Shown: positions 6,827 through 16,552, counted from the first letter of the stretch. The stretch: 64,000 bases of DNA from Acidobacteriota bacterium (GCA_016870995.1 VFZU01000003.1:1-64000), one strand, 5' to 3'. Numbers and translations are program-made. The notes: a model not told the origin generated them from the letters alone.

Positions 6827-9800
6827 GTCTTCTTACTCTCAAAGAACAACCCGTAGTTCCTGTAACCGCACTGCTGTGCGAAGTGACACTTGCTGACAAC
6901 ACCTCGCGACGCTGGGCGTCACACCGCTGTCAGGATGGCCCTAATAATTTTGAGGCTCGCATCCATCCAGATCAGGTCAGCGCCTGGAAGCTGACCAGCG
7001 ACGTCTCCAGCGAATCGACTGGGCAGGTGTCGGTAGTTTTTGCCGACAACGACGGTGCTCTGGCGCAGCTCTTCCAAACCGGCAAATTGACTGGTGCCAA
7101 AGTGCGATTCTGGGCAGCTGTGCTCAACGGTCGCGACGTGGTGAGCAAACACGTTCTTCTCACCGGCATGCTGGACACGGTCAATCAGCTGGATGGGAAG
7201 TCGGCACGATTGAATGTGTTGAGCCGGCTCAGCTCCATTCGCTCCAGCTTTCCTCCCATGCGGATTCAAAAGCAGTGTTCATGGGCCTTTCCTTCCACTC
7301 CGAGTGAGCGTGAAGCTGCCGCAAGTTCTGGAGAAGATGGTCGCTATTCGTCGTTGTTTCGATGCGGTTATTCTCCTGATGTAGCTGGTGGAACCGGCAC
7401 ACTCGATGGCGCTAATCCTTTCACCAGCTGCGACTATACACGCAAGAGCTGTGAGCAACGAGGGATGTTCGCCAAGGATTCTTCCAATCGTGTCACTCAG
7501 CGATTCAGCGGGATCGAGTTTGTTCCTGTTTCGTATTTGGTTCGCGGACATGGCGAATCTTCCGGACGGATCTCAAATCTCGTTAGCCTCGACACTCGCT
7601 TTAACGATGTCGTCCCCGCTGTGTATGGCACTGGCTGGCTGCAGGCACCTGTCGTCTTCTCTCGAAACGACGGCAACTTCACTCGTTGCGAAATCCTTCT
7701 GGGGCTCGGCGAAATCAAAAGCGTGATCAAAGTGGTTGCCGACGGTTACGAAATTCCCGAAGGCGTGTCGGGCCAAAACATGAACGGTACCGGCTGGTAC
7801 AACCTGGTCAGCAAAGGGAACCGCACTGGTGCTTTGAACCTGGGGTTGACGGATGCTTCTGGCGCTCCAGCAGGAGACCCATACGGAAGTATGGCCTACC
7901 TCAATCTTGTCCTCCCGAATCGAATCAACGATGGCAAGCGCAGCCCCAAGGTGGAAGTGCTGATGAAGGGGATGAAACTACCGGTTCTGGATAGCCAGGG
8001 CACATTGGCCAGCTATGAATTCTCTGCCAATCCTGCATGGATCATGTGCGACATCCTTCGCCGCACAGGTTGGAAACTCGACGAACTGGATCTTCAATCC
8101 TTCGTTGATGCCGCAGCTTATTGCGACCAGCTAGTTGAAGCGCGCGATGCGAATGGCACGTTGCGGCAAGTACGCCGTTTCGAAACCAACCTCGTTCTTA
8201 AGCGCCGCTACAGCGTAGGTGAGTTGTTGCGCTCGATCCGTTTCGGTTCGCTATTGTTTCTCTACTTTCAGCCCGACGGTCGATTGGCGGTCCGCCCCGA
8301 GGCGACCATCGCCCAACAGCAGCCGGCCAAGCCGGCAGGTAGCAACGCCTCCGCGGTTCTCAATTCCGGATGGCCAACTTACGAGTTCGGCGATGGGCTG
8401 AACGATACGTCGGGCATTCTATTGAAGTCCAATTACGAGCCCGACTTCCGCGTCTACTCCAAGCCCAGCCAGGATTCGCCGAATCGAGTGAGCTTTGAAA
8501 TCCAGGATGCGCTCAACGAGTTTCAACAGGACAGCATCTCAATTGCCGATACCGATGACATTCGGATTCGTCGTCAGGAGATCTCACAATCTCTGGCGGC
8601 GATCGGAGTGCCAAACTTCCCGCAGGCTCAGCGCGTCTGCCAGACGTGGCTCAACAAGTCGATTGCCGGCAATGTTTATCTTGAGTTTCGAACCACGGTG
8701 AAGGGCTTTCACATTCGTCCGGGGGATCTGATCGCGATCAGCTACGGCCGGTATGGCTTTGATCGCACAATCTTCCGTGTGCTGGAGTTTCAGCTCTCAC
8801 CTCGCCTCGACGAAATGAAGGTGATCTGCCAGCTCCATCAGGACCACTGGTACTCCGACAGCGCGCAGGTACGTTACGACCGCTCTCGACTCTACGCCTG
8901 GCGCAGCGGCTCTGCCAGAGCCGTCTGTGGAACGTTACTCGATCAAGGCACAATCAAGTTCGACGCATCCGAGAGTCTCGGTGTCGACTCGAGCGGCAAT
9001 CAACGCGCCGCGCTGACGATTCCATTCGAGCGGCCTGCGACTGAGGAGGGTGCGATTGGAGGGATCCCGCTAGTTAGCTTCGACTACGCCGTTCAAACAA
9101 CGGGTGGCTCGCTGGCGCAGGGCTCATACTTCTATGGGCTCACGACAGTCGACGCAAGCGGCAAGGAGAGCGGACTATCCAGTCTCATTCCGGTTCGCGT
9201 TGGCGGCCTGACTGCGACAAATCGTGTCACGCTGAACGGAATCAGCGTTGGCGAAAACGCACAAGTGCTAAACGTCTATCGTGGAACCTCACCCTCTCGC
9301 TTGCATCGAATTGCCTCTGGTGTCGCAATCGCCAGCTCAATTCAGGACATTGGAGCGGTCGCGCAGCCTCAACTGCCACCGGATTCCAACTACAGTCGCT
9401 TGCGAGCCTGGTATCGCCAGTCATTTTTGGTCGACCAAACTCCATCCGCCTGGACGGAAAAAACCATCACTGGTTCGGCGCTCAATCTGGTGGAGAACCG
9501 TTGGGTGGGAAAGAAGTTGCTCATCCGCTCTGGCACAGGTGAGGGCCAAGAGATCGAAATCACAGCGAATACAGCGAACACAATCACGATTGCCCGCTCA
9601 TTCGAGACCATGCATGGCGGCGACAGTAAATTCACCATCGTCGATACGGCTTGGACATTCGCTGCCGAATCCGATACCAGCACGATCACAGTGATGTTGC
9701 CGCTGATCCAGGTATCGAGCTTTGAGGTCAGCCTCCGCTCGGTTTCCAAAGATGATTCAGAACTGGATCCACTTGAATCTCCCTGGCTGGTTTGGCAGGT

Positions 9801-10734
9801 AGGTGTCGGTTCTTCCGGCAACTCCGACACGGGCGTTCCTCCAGAACCTGTCTTCGGCTTTTCCCTCATTGAGGAAGGTATGATTTCAATCGGTGGCATC
9901 GCCTTTCCGGCGCTGGAAAACCTGAGTTCGATCTACGTTGGACAGCTAGGCGTCCTTTTCTGGGATGAGCTGACGGCTCCCACGGCTACGTCTCTTGGCG
10001 CCGCTCTACTCGATACTGGCGATCAAGTCACAATTGATGGATTAGCTTCAACTTTGCCTGAGGGCACCTTGTTCCAGATCGAAGAGGAAATTTTTGAAGT
10101 CAACGGTCCCCCCGTTGCGGGCAATCAATATCCTGTCATCCGGGCTCGCTACTCATCATCGGCGGCTGCCCACAGCGCAGCAATTCCTTTGTTTGTTCTT
10201 GCGCGGCGCGAAATGACGATTCCCTTTGCGCCTGGTTATTTCAATACAACCGCAGGCGTTGGATTCCGTTACAACTTCCGGCTTCCAAACGTTCGACTCT
10301 CAGGAGCGGACCTCACACTTTGGAATCCTGTCGGTGCCAGCCCTAAGAAAGAAGTCTGCTACACCGGCGTGACAAACTTCGGCGTGCGCACGCTCTCCGG
10401 TGGGCAGATCACAATGAACGTGCAGGGTTATCTCGCCATCGAGGCTTCGGCTGGCAACAGCTATCAGGTGGATCGGGCTACTGTGGTTCGCGATGTATCC
10501 GCCTATGTTCAAGAGCCTCCAGTTGGCGGCGACGTAGAGGTGCTCGTCAGAGTGAACGGATCGCCTTACTGCGACCTCGTCATCGAAGCGGGCTTCCCTG
10601 TTGCGACAGCGGTAAGCCGCTTCAATGTGGCTCCGATTCCCGCAGGTGCCACCATTTCGTTCGACATCTTAAACGTACCGCCAGCCTCAGCCGGAACTCC
10701 CGGCAGAGATCTTACGGTACTGCTTCAAATCTGA
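6823..10734 (+). CDS. Tail hub/tip protein: gpL-like four-Cys domain fused to gpJ-like hub
   Basis: 1303 residues, overlapping the upstream stop by 4 nt. Residues 1-240 look like lambda gpL: an N-terminal beta domain, then Cys152, Cys181, Cys203 and Cys210 with CDYTRKSC followed by F-GIEFVP. The last two gaps (22 and 7 residues) match the cysteine spacing I recall for the gpL iron-sulfur site (23 and 7). Residues about 240-700 look like a gpJ/phage-tail-III hub: an AVYGTGW strand, long beta runs and GFHIRPGDLIAISYGRYGF. The rest is repeated beta-sandwich material (fibronectin-like about 740-850), then a C-terminal beta domain that may contact the host. No peptidase motif was seen. Confidence 0.65.
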   Translation: MSLLTLKEQPVVPVTALLCEVTLADNTSRRWASHRCQDGPNNFEARIHPDQVSAWKLTSDVSSESTGQVSVVFADNDGALAQLFQTGKLTGAKVRFWAAVLNGRDVVSKHVLLTGMLDTVNQLDGKSARLNVLSRLSSIRSSFPPMRIQKQCSWAFPSTPSEREAAASSGEDGRYSSLFRCGYSPDVAGGTGTLDGANPFTSCDYTRKSCEQRGMFAKDSSNRVTQRFSGIEFVPVSYLVRGHGESSGRISNLVSLDTRFNDVVPAVYGTGWLQAPVVFSRNDGNFTRCEILLGLGEIKSVIKVVADGYEIPEGVSGQNMNGTGWYNLVSKGNRTGALNLGLTDASGAPAGDPYGSMAYLNLVLPNRINDGKRSPKVEVLMKGMKLPVLDSQGTLASYEFSANPAWIMCDILRRTGWKLDELDLQSFVDAAAYCDQLVEARDANGTLRQVRRFETNLVLKRRYSVGELLRSIRFGSLLFLYFQPDGRLAVRPEATIAQQQPAKPAGSNASAVLNSGWPTYEFGDGLNDTSGILLKSNYEPDFRVYSKPSQDSPNRVSFEIQDALNEFQQDSISIADTDDIRIRRQEISQSLAAIGVPNFPQAQRVCQTWLNKSIAGNVYLEFRTTVKGFHIRPGDLIAISYGRYGFDRTIFRVLEFQLSPRLDEMKVICQLHQDHWYSDSAQVRYDRSRLYAWRSGSARAVCGTLLDQGTIKFDASESLGVDSSGNQRAALTIPFERPATEEGAIGGIPLVSFDYAVQTTGGSLAQGSYFYGLTTVDASGKESGLSSLIPVRVGGLTATNRVTLNGISVGENAQVLNVYRGTSPSRLHRIASGVAIASSIQDIGAVAQPQLPPDSNYSRLRAWYRQSFLVDQTPSAWTEKTITGSALNLVENRWVGKKLLIRSGTGEGQEIEITANTANTITIARSFETMHGGDSKFTIVDTAWTFAAESDTSTITVMLPLIQVSSFEVSLRSVSKDDSELDPLESPWLVWQVGVGSSGNSDTGVPPEPVFGFSLIEEGMISIGGIAFPALENLSSIYVGQLGVLFWDELTAPTATSLGAALLDTGDQVTIDGLASTLPEGTLFQIEEEIFEVNGPPVAGNQYPVIRARYSSSAAAHSAAIPLFVLARREMTIPFAPGYFNTTAGVGFRYNFRLPNVRLSGADLTLWNPVGASPKKEVCYTGVTNFGVRTLSGGQITMNVQGYLAIEASAGNSYQVDRATVVRDVSAYVQEPPVGGDVEVLVRVNGSPYCDLVIEAGFPVATAVSRFNVAPIPAGATISFDILNVPPASAGTPGRDLTVLLQI

Positions 10735-10752
10735 TCCTCGATACTAGAGAAG

Positions 10753-11910
10753 GTGATCTCTGTTCAAAATGTATCGAAGCGATACAGAACACAACCCGGC
10801 TTTTGGCGCGGCCGAGTCTCTCACGAAAGCGAGGCCCAGAATGAGTTCTGGGCCTTGCGCAATATCTCCTTTGATGTGCCTCGCGGTGAAGTCTTCGGGC
10901 TCGTCGGCCCCAATGGAGCCGGCAAGTCAACACTGCTTCAAATCCTTGCCGGAATTCTCCAGCCCACCGAGGGCCGGGTTCTAACGCAAGGGCGGATTAG
11001 CGCCTTATTGGAACTCGGTGCCGGCTTCAATCTCGAGTTCAGTGGCCGTGAAAACGTCAGGCTGAATGCAGAGCTCATGGGCCTCTCTCGAGCAGAAATC
11101 GAAGCTGCCATCCCTCATGTCGAAGCCTTCGCTGAAATCGGTCATTTTTTCGACCGACCCGTTCGCGAGTACTCGACTGGCATGTATGTGCGCCTAGCCT
11201 TTGCTGCGGCCATTCACCAGCATCCAGAAACCCTCATTGTCGATGAAGCACTCGCTGTCGGCGATGCTCGCTTTGCCAACAAGTGCATCCGCCGTCTCGA
11301 ACAACTCAAAGCCAGCGGAACCACAATTCTGTTCGTCTCGCACGACTTGGGCATTGTGCAGCGCCTGTGTGACCGCGCCGCTCTACTCTGGCACGGCGAA
11401 CTGGCAACTTTCGGCTCCCCTCGCGAAATCGCCCTCGAATACGCCCGCCGAGTTCAAATCGACCCCATCCAGCCTTCCTCCACTTCACCCGCGCAATCCC
11501 CCACCAGCATTCAATCCGCACACCTCCATCTCCCCGGCGGCCCTCCCCGCAACCAATTTCAAATCAACGACACCATTCTCCTCACTGCCTCGATCCACAT
11601 CACACAACCCGCCACACGCTTTCAGTTCGGCCTGCTCATTCGCAACCGCCAGGGCATCGAGGTCGCTGGCACCAACACTCATATCGAAGAATGTCCAATT
11701 GACGTCGATGGCCCAGCCACCATCGAGATCCAATATCAATTCCCTTGCCATCTCACCGCTGGCGATTACACCATCACCCTCGCCACTCAATCCCTCGATG
11801 GAGCCCGTCACGACTGGCGCGACGACTACCTGGAGTTCCGAGTGAACGACCGCCGCCAGTACGCAGGAAATCACTGGCTCAGTGGTACCTTTGAGTGGAA
11901 GAAGTTATGA
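10753..11910 (+). CDS. ABC transporter ATP-binding protein, Wzt-like with C-terminal glycan domain
   Basis: 385 residues from a GTG with GAGAAGG just upstream. It would power export of a lipid-linked polysaccharide (O-antigen or similar) with a Wzm-type permease. Walker A is GPNGAGKST (52-60), the signature is the family variant YSTGM, Walker B is TLIVDEALAVGD, and the switch is VSHD. Residues about 250-385 form a beta-rich domain like Wzt-C, which in known members recognises the finished glycan end. No permease lies nearby, so the partner must be elsewhere. It starts 18 nt after the phage module and overlaps the next gene by 4 nt. Confidence 0.85.
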   Translation: MISVQNVSKRYRTQPGFWRGRVSHESEAQNEFWALRNISFDVPRGEVFGLVGPNGAGKSTLLQILAGILQPTEGRVLTQGRISALLELGAGFNLEFSGRENVRLNAELMGLSRAEIEAAIPHVEAFAEIGHFFDRPVREYSTGMYVRLAFAAAIHQHPETLIVDEALAVGDARFANKCIRRLEQLKASGTTILFVSHDLGIVQRLCDRAALLWHGELATFGSPREIALEYARRVQIDPIQPSSTSPAQSPTSIQSAHLHLPGGPPRNQFQINDTILLTASIHITQPATRFQFGLLIRNRQGIEVAGTNTHIEECPIDVDGPATIEIQYQFPCHLTAGDYTITLATQSLDGARHDWRDDYLEFRVNDRRQYAGNHWLSGTFEWKKL

Positions 11911-13073
11911 TCGCCGCCATCCAGAAAACCCTCCGAGAACTCAACATCGACGCTTGGCTCTTCTTTGATCACCATCACCGCGACCCCATCGCCTACCAGG
12001 TTCTCCATCTCAATCTCGATCAAATGCCAACCCGCCGTTGGTATTACCTGATCCCCAAAGAGGGTGAACCGCAAATGCTGGTCCACCGCATCGAGTCTCG
12101 CATCCTCGACACCCTCACAGGCCAGAAGCACGTCTACAGTGGCTGGCGTACCCACCAGGAAGGCTTGGGCGCACTGCTCTTCGGCCTCAAGCGCATCGCG
12201 ATGCAATACTCGCCCGGCTGCGCCATCCCCTATGTCTCCATGGTGGACGCTGGCACACTTGAGCTGGTGCGCTCCTTCGGCGTCGAAGTTGTCACCTCCG
12301 CAGATCTTGTCCAGGTCTTTCACGCCACCCTCTCCCCGGCTCACATCGAGTCTCACCTTGAGGCCGGCCGCCTCATGGACTCAATCCGCAAGGCCGCCTT
12401 CGCGCGCGTCGCAGCCTCCCTCGCGAACGCCGATTCTCTCACCGAGTACCAACTCCAAACCTGGCTCCGCAACGCCTTCGACAAACACAACCTCTTCACC
12501 GATCACGGCCCCATCGTCGCCGTGAACGCACACGCCGCCGACCCTCACTATGAACCTTCCGCTGCTTCCAGTTCTCTGATCCGGCCAAACGACGTCCTCC
12601 TCGTCGACATGTGGGCCAAGCTTAACAAGCCCGGTTCCATCTTTTACGACATCACCTGGACCGGCTACTGCGGCACCAATGTCCCAACGGAAGTCGATAA
12701 TGTCTTCGACGTTGTCAGAGCCGCTCGCGACGCCGCCTTCGAGCGAGCCCGCAACGCTCGCGAATCTGCCACGACCCTCCATGGTTTTGAAGTGGACGAT
12801 GCCGCCCGAGAAGTCATCGTCGCCGCTGGCTACGGTGACGCCTTCGTCCACCGCACCGGCCACTCCATCACCGAAGACGTCCACGGCACCGGCGCAAACA
12901 TGGATAACCTCGAAACCCATGACGAGCGCCACATCCTCGCCAACACTCTCTTCTCTGTCGAGCCAGGCATCTATCTCAAAGACTTCGGCGTCCGCTCAGA
13001 ATTCAACGTCCTCGCTAAAGAGAACACCGCGATCGTGACGGGCGAGGTTCAGCAATCCCTCCTCCGGATATAG
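11907..13073 (+). CDS. M24 family metallopeptidase (Xaa-Pro aminopeptidase-like)
   Basis: 388 residues from the ATG at 11907, which overlaps the wzt-like stop and follows GGAAGAAG. Residues about 1-140 are a creatinase-type N-domain and 150-388 a pita-bread catalytic domain. The five metal ligands are visible: Asp in LLVDMW, Asp in YDITW, His in GHSI, Glu in SVEPGIY and Glu in RSEFNV. The enzyme should remove an N-terminal residue before proline from peptides. No signal peptide is present, so it is cytoplasmic. The exact substrate cannot be told from sequence, and creatinase or other pita-bread activities remain possible. Confidence 0.85.
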   Translation: MIAAIQKTLRELNIDAWLFFDHHHRDPIAYQVLHLNLDQMPTRRWYYLIPKEGEPQMLVHRIESRILDTLTGQKHVYSGWRTHQEGLGALLFGLKRIAMQYSPGCAIPYVSMVDAGTLELVRSFGVEVVTSADLVQVFHATLSPAHIESHLEAGRLMDSIRKAAFARVAASLANADSLTEYQLQTWLRNAFDKHNLFTDHGPIVAVNAHAADPHYEPSAASSSLIRPNDVLLVDMWAKLNKPGSIFYDITWTGYCGTNVPTEVDNVFDVVRAARDAAFERARNARESATTLHGFEVDDAAREVIVAAGYGDAFVHRTGHSITEDVHGTGANMDNLETHDERHILANTLFSVEPGIYLKDFGVRSEFNVLAKENTAIVTGEVQQSLLRI

Positions 13074-13083
13074 AATCAAGCCA

Positions 13084-13509
13084 ATGAAAACAATTTGCCT
13101 GTTCCTCCTCACTCTCTTGGCCGCCAACGCGCAAGATGCTCTCCCTAAGGACGGCAAAAAGTATCACGTCATCTTCGAGATGTCGGCTGGTGAGCAACCT
13201 CGCCTCGAAGGCGTCATCCGCAATATCGAAAACCTCAAGATCGCCCTCGGCGCCGATCAGGTCACTGTCGAGATCGTTCTTCACGGCATGGCCATCTTCT
13301 CCTTCACCAAGGACAAGACCACCCTTGCCACCGAGTGGGAGCGCCTCGCCAAGTCCGGTGTCGGCCTGCTCGCCTGCAACAACTCGCTCAAGATGCGCAA
13401 CATCCCAAAGGACTCGCTACTTCCACACGTCAAAGTCGTCGACGCCGCCGTCGCCGAACTAGTCCGCAAGCAACATGGCGGCTGGCAGTACATCCGTAAC
13501 GCCAACTAA
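13084..13509 (+). CDS. Exported DsrE-family protein
   Basis: 141 residues. Residues 1-17 are a signal peptide (hydrophobic LFLLTLLAANAQ). The mature part follows the DsrE/DsrF-like fold: an initial strand (KYHVIFEMSAG), a helix, VTVEIVLHGMAIF and a Cys in LLACNNSLKMR. In DsrE-type sulfur carriers a cysteine in this loop holds persulfide, which would make this Cys the key residue. Exported DsrE-like proteins are common but poorly understood. The gene is 10 nt after the peptidase and overlaps the convergent M20 gene by 4 nt. Confidence 0.75.
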   Translation: MKTICLFLLTLLAANAQDALPKDGKKYHVIFEMSAGEQPRLEGVIRNIENLKIALGADQVTVEIVLHGMAIFSFTKDKTTLATEWERLAKSGVGLLACNNSLKMRNIPKDSLLPHVKVVDAAVAELVRKQHGGWQYIRNAN

Positions 13510-14774
13510 AGCCCAGCCAGCATCGCAACCAACAGCGCCGCCCACTGCGTAGCTTTGTAGCCATCCTCGCCCTCTTCAAACCACTCATCGATCGAGTGCG
13601 CGTTCGGGCTGCGTCTACCTCCGCTGATGGTCACTGCCGGAATCCCCAGGCTCATCGGCAGATTCGAATCCGTACTCCCGCTCCCGGTTGCGAACAACGG
13701 TAGCCCCAGCGCCTTGGCCGATGCCATTGCCTTTTGCACAATCGGCTGCTCGTCGCCCGGTTCTGCGGCCGGCCGCAAACCCATCACATCGATCTTCAAA
13801 TCGAGCGGCGCTTTGCTCTCGGGCCACCTCGCCTTCCCCGCGTCCAACTCATATTGCAACGCAGCTCGCAGCCGCTCATCAAGCGCCGCCAGTTCCTTCG
13901 GCGACTCGCTGCGAAGATCCAACTCCATGCTCACTTCAATCGGCACCGAATTCACACTCGTGTCCCCGGTCACCGTCCCCACGTTGAACGTCGTTCGCGG
14001 CGTTTGCGGCACCTGGATATCAGTAATCCTCGCGATCGCCCTTCCCATCGCATGCGCAGGGTTCGGCATTCCGAACGCCCCATAACTATGTCCCCCACGG
14101 CCCTTGTAAGTTACTTTGTACCGGTTACTGCCGACACCCCGCGAAGCAAGTCGAAATCCCGCTCTATCCACCGAGATAAACGCATCCACCTGCCCCTTCA
14201 GCTCCTTGCTGAACAAATGCCGCACCCCGCGCAAATCGCCTTGGCCCTCCTCGCCCACGGTCGCAACAATCAACACCTTGCCCTTGGTTTGCACCTTGGC
14301 TTCCCGATAAGCCTTCGCCACGGCCAGCACCACTGCCAGCCCCCGGCAATCGTCTCCAATCCCCAGACCTTTCAACCGCGACCCCTCCGGTCGCACCTTC
14401 ACATCCATCCCCGCTGGAAACACCGTGTCCAAATGCGCGCTGAAGACAATCAGCGGCTTGGCCGACTTCGCTCCCGGCAACCGACTGATCACATTCCCTT
14501 CGCTGTCGGTCCTGACGTCCTCCATGCCCAAGGCCGTCAGCCGCCGCGCATATTGCTTGCCTCGCTCAGCCTCCCCGAACGGTGGCGCTGCGATCTCGCA
14601 GATCGACACTTGCTGCTCCATCGTCCACGCATTGTTCTTCTGAATCGACGCAATCACCGCCTTCAGCCGCACGTCCTTCAACTCATCGATCCCCTGGCCA
14701 AACAGCCCCAATCCCATCAAGATCAACCACAGTCGCTTTATATGCGCTGCAGTATAACGCCACTCGATTCGCAT
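13506..14774 (-). CDS. Exported M20 family metallopeptidase (peptidase T-like)
   Basis: 422 residues from the ATG at 14774, with AAGGG just upstream. An upstream start at 14828 adds 18 residues and lies close to ffh. A signal or anchor segment (LWLILMGLGLFGQG) is at the N-terminus. M20 landmarks: FSAHLDTVF (His and Asp zinc ligands), GIGDDCRG (bridging Asp), TVGEEGQGDLRG (catalytic Glu pair), a dimerisation domain around GRGGHSYG, and a final His in NAHSIDEWF. It should cleave small peptides outside the cytoplasm. The gene is divergent from ffh. Confidence 0.85.
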   Translation of the reverse strand: MRIEWRYTAAHIKRLWLILMGLGLFGQGIDELKDVRLKAVIASIQKNNAWTMEQQVSICEIAAPPFGEAERGKQYARRLTALGMEDVRTDSEGNVISRLPGAKSAKPLIVFSAHLDTVFPAGMDVKVRPEGSRLKGLGIGDDCRGLAVVLAVAKAYREAKVQTKGKVLIVATVGEEGQGDLRGVRHLFSKELKGQVDAFISVDRAGFRLASRGVGSNRYKVTYKGRGGHSYGAFGMPNPAHAMGRAIARITDIQVPQTPRTTFNVGTVTGDTSVNSVPIEVSMELDLRSESPKELAALDERLRAALQYELDAGKARWPESKAPLDLKIDVMGLRPAAEPGDEQPIVQKAMASAKALGLPLFATGSGSTDSNLPMSLGIPAVTISGGRRSPNAHSIDEWFEEGEDGYKATQWAALLVAMLAGL

Positions 14775-14848
14775 CCGCCCTTCACTTCTGCTAAAATCAG
14801 AGTTTTGGTCGAACCCCGCCCAATTCATCCTAAACTAGACCCATTTCA

Positions 14849-16240
14849 ATGTTCGACAGTTTAAGCGACAAGCTCCAGCGCGTATTTAAGAACCTGCGCG
14901 GAGAAGGAAAACTCACCGAGGCCAATATGGAAGCGGCCTTGAAGGAGATCCGTGTCGCTTTGCTCGAGGCTGACGTCCACTTCAAGGTCGTCAAGGAACT
15001 CATTGAAAAAGTTAGGGAAAAGTCGAAAGGCGAAGAGGTCCTCCAGGCTCTTTCCCCTTCGCAACAGGTCGTTAAAATCGTCAAGGACGAACTGGTTCGC
15101 CTGCTGGGCACCCACCAGTCCAAACTCCGTTTTTCAAATGAGCCGCCCACGGTTGTCATGATCGTCGGCCTCCAGGGTTCGGGTAAAACCACCTCCACCA
15201 GCAAGCTGGCTCGCCTCCTCGTCAAGGAAGGCAAGAAGCCCCAGCTCGTTTCCGTCGACGTCTATCGTCCCGCCGCCCGCCAACAACTCGCTGTTCTCGC
15301 CAAACAGCTCAACATCCCGATCCACGACGGCGAGCCCAACCAGCCGCCGATCGATCTCGTCAAGGGCGCCAAAATGGCCGCCGTCCGCGAAGGTCGCGAC
15401 GTGATCCTAGTCGATACCGCTGGCCGCCTCCACATCGACGATGCCCTGATGCAGGAACTGCAGGAACTCAAGGATTACCTCAATCCTCAGGAGATCCTCT
15501 TCGTTGCTGACGCTATGACCGGCCAGGACGCAGTCAAATCCGCCGACGAGTTCAACAAGCGTCTCGGCATCACCGGCATCATCCTCACCAAGTTGGACGG
15601 CGACGCCCGTGGTGGCGCGGCCCTTAGTGTCCGTCAGGTAACTGGCCAGCCCCTCAAGTTTGTCGGCGTCGGCGAAAAGCCCGAAGCCTTCGAAGCCTTC
15701 CATCCCGATCGTGTTGCACAACGCATCCTCGGCATGGGCGACGTCCTTAGCCTGATCGAAAAGGTCGAGGGCGCCATCGACATGAAGGAAGCCGAGAAGA
15801 TGCAGCGCAAGCTCATCGAGAACGACTTCACTCTCGAAGATTTCCGCGACCAGCTCAAGCAACTCCGCAAGCTCGGTCCCCTCGATTCCCTCATGGGCAT
15901 GATCCCTGGCATGGACAAAATGTCCAAGCAGATGAAGGACGCCAAGATGGACGAAAGCGAGCTCACCAAAATTGTCGCGATCATCGATTCGATGACGCCT
16001 CATGAGCGCGCCAACCACATGATCATTAATGGAGCTCGCCGCCGCCGCATTGCCAAAGGCAGCGGCACGCAGCCCCAAGACATTAACAATTTGCTCAAAC
16101 AATACACCCAGGCCCGAAAAGTGATGAAGACTCTCACGGATTCACTCGGCGGCCTTGGTGGCGGTAAGTTCGGCGGCTCGATGGCCAAGCGCCTCGCCAA
16201 GATGGGCTTACCGGGCATGGAAGATCTGATGAGGCGCTGA
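14849..16240 (+). CDS. ffh: Signal recognition particle protein Ffh
   Basis: 463 residues. Ffh binds the 4.5S RNA and ribosomes carrying membrane-protein signal sequences and delivers them to FtsY. N domain 1-90; G domain about 95-300 with P-loop GLQGSGKTTSTSK, DVYRPAA, DTAGR and TKLDGDARGG; M domain about 325-440, methionine-rich (SLMGMIPGMDKMSKQMKDAKM), which holds the signal peptide. The end is Gly-rich then basic. It heads a gene order (ffh-rpsP-khpA-rimM-trmD-rplS) found in many bacteria and is followed by a 57-nt gap with the rpsP ribosome site. Confidence 0.97.
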   Translation: MFDSLSDKLQRVFKNLRGEGKLTEANMEAALKEIRVALLEADVHFKVVKELIEKVREKSKGEEVLQALSPSQQVVKIVKDELVRLLGTHQSKLRFSNEPPTVVMIVGLQGSGKTTSTSKLARLLVKEGKKPQLVSVDVYRPAARQQLAVLAKQLNIPIHDGEPNQPPIDLVKGAKMAAVREGRDVILVDTAGRLHIDDALMQELQELKDYLNPQEILFVADAMTGQDAVKSADEFNKRLGITGIILTKLDGDARGGAALSVRQVTGQPLKFVGVGEKPEAFEAFHPDRVAQRILGMGDVLSLIEKVEGAIDMKEAEKMQRKLIENDFTLEDFRDQLKQLRKLGPLDSLMGMIPGMDKMSKQMKDAKMDESELTKIVAIIDSMTPHERANHMIINGARRRRIAKGSGTQPQDINNLLKQYTQARKVMKTLTDSLGGLGGGKFGGSMAKRLAKMGLPGMEDLMRR

Positions 16241-16297
16241 ACGGCGCCAAGTCTTAACCCCGCTCACGCAGGTATTTTGTAGAGGAGAATAGTTCGT

Positions 16298-16552
16298 ATG
16301 TTGATGATTCGTTTAGCGCGTTTCGGCTCCAAAAAGAAGCCTACCTACCGCGTAGTTGTCATTGAGAAGGAACGTGCGCGCGATGGCCGCGCTGTGGAAG
16401 TCGTGGGTCACTACAACCCAGTCGCCCAGCCGCAGATCATCAGCCTGAAGCACGACCGGATTGAGCACTGGATGAAGAACGGCGCACAGCCGTCCGACAC
16501 CGTGGCCCGTTTGTTGAAGAACAACCCGGCCCAACAGCCTGCTGTCGCTTAA
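16298..16552 (+). CDS. rpsP: 30S ribosomal protein S16
   Basis: 84 residues. The N-terminal IRLARFGSKKKPTYRVVV block and the following D-GRAVEVVGHYNP block are standard for S16. GAGGAG lies about 12 nt before the ATG. An ATG two codons further in would give the more usual MIRL start. The protein binds 16S rRNA and helps assemble the small subunit. It is part of the ffh-rplS operon. Confidence 0.97.
   Translation: MLMIRLARFGSKKKPTYRVVVIEKERARDGRAVEVVGHYNPVAQPQIISLKHDRIEHWMKNGAQPSDTVARLLKNNPAQQPAVA

Noticed and set aside
13734-14864. Plus-strand frame of 376 codons opposite the M20 peptidase
   Set aside because: Very Arg/His/Pro-rich, typical of an antisense frame; the M20 motifs are on the minus strand.
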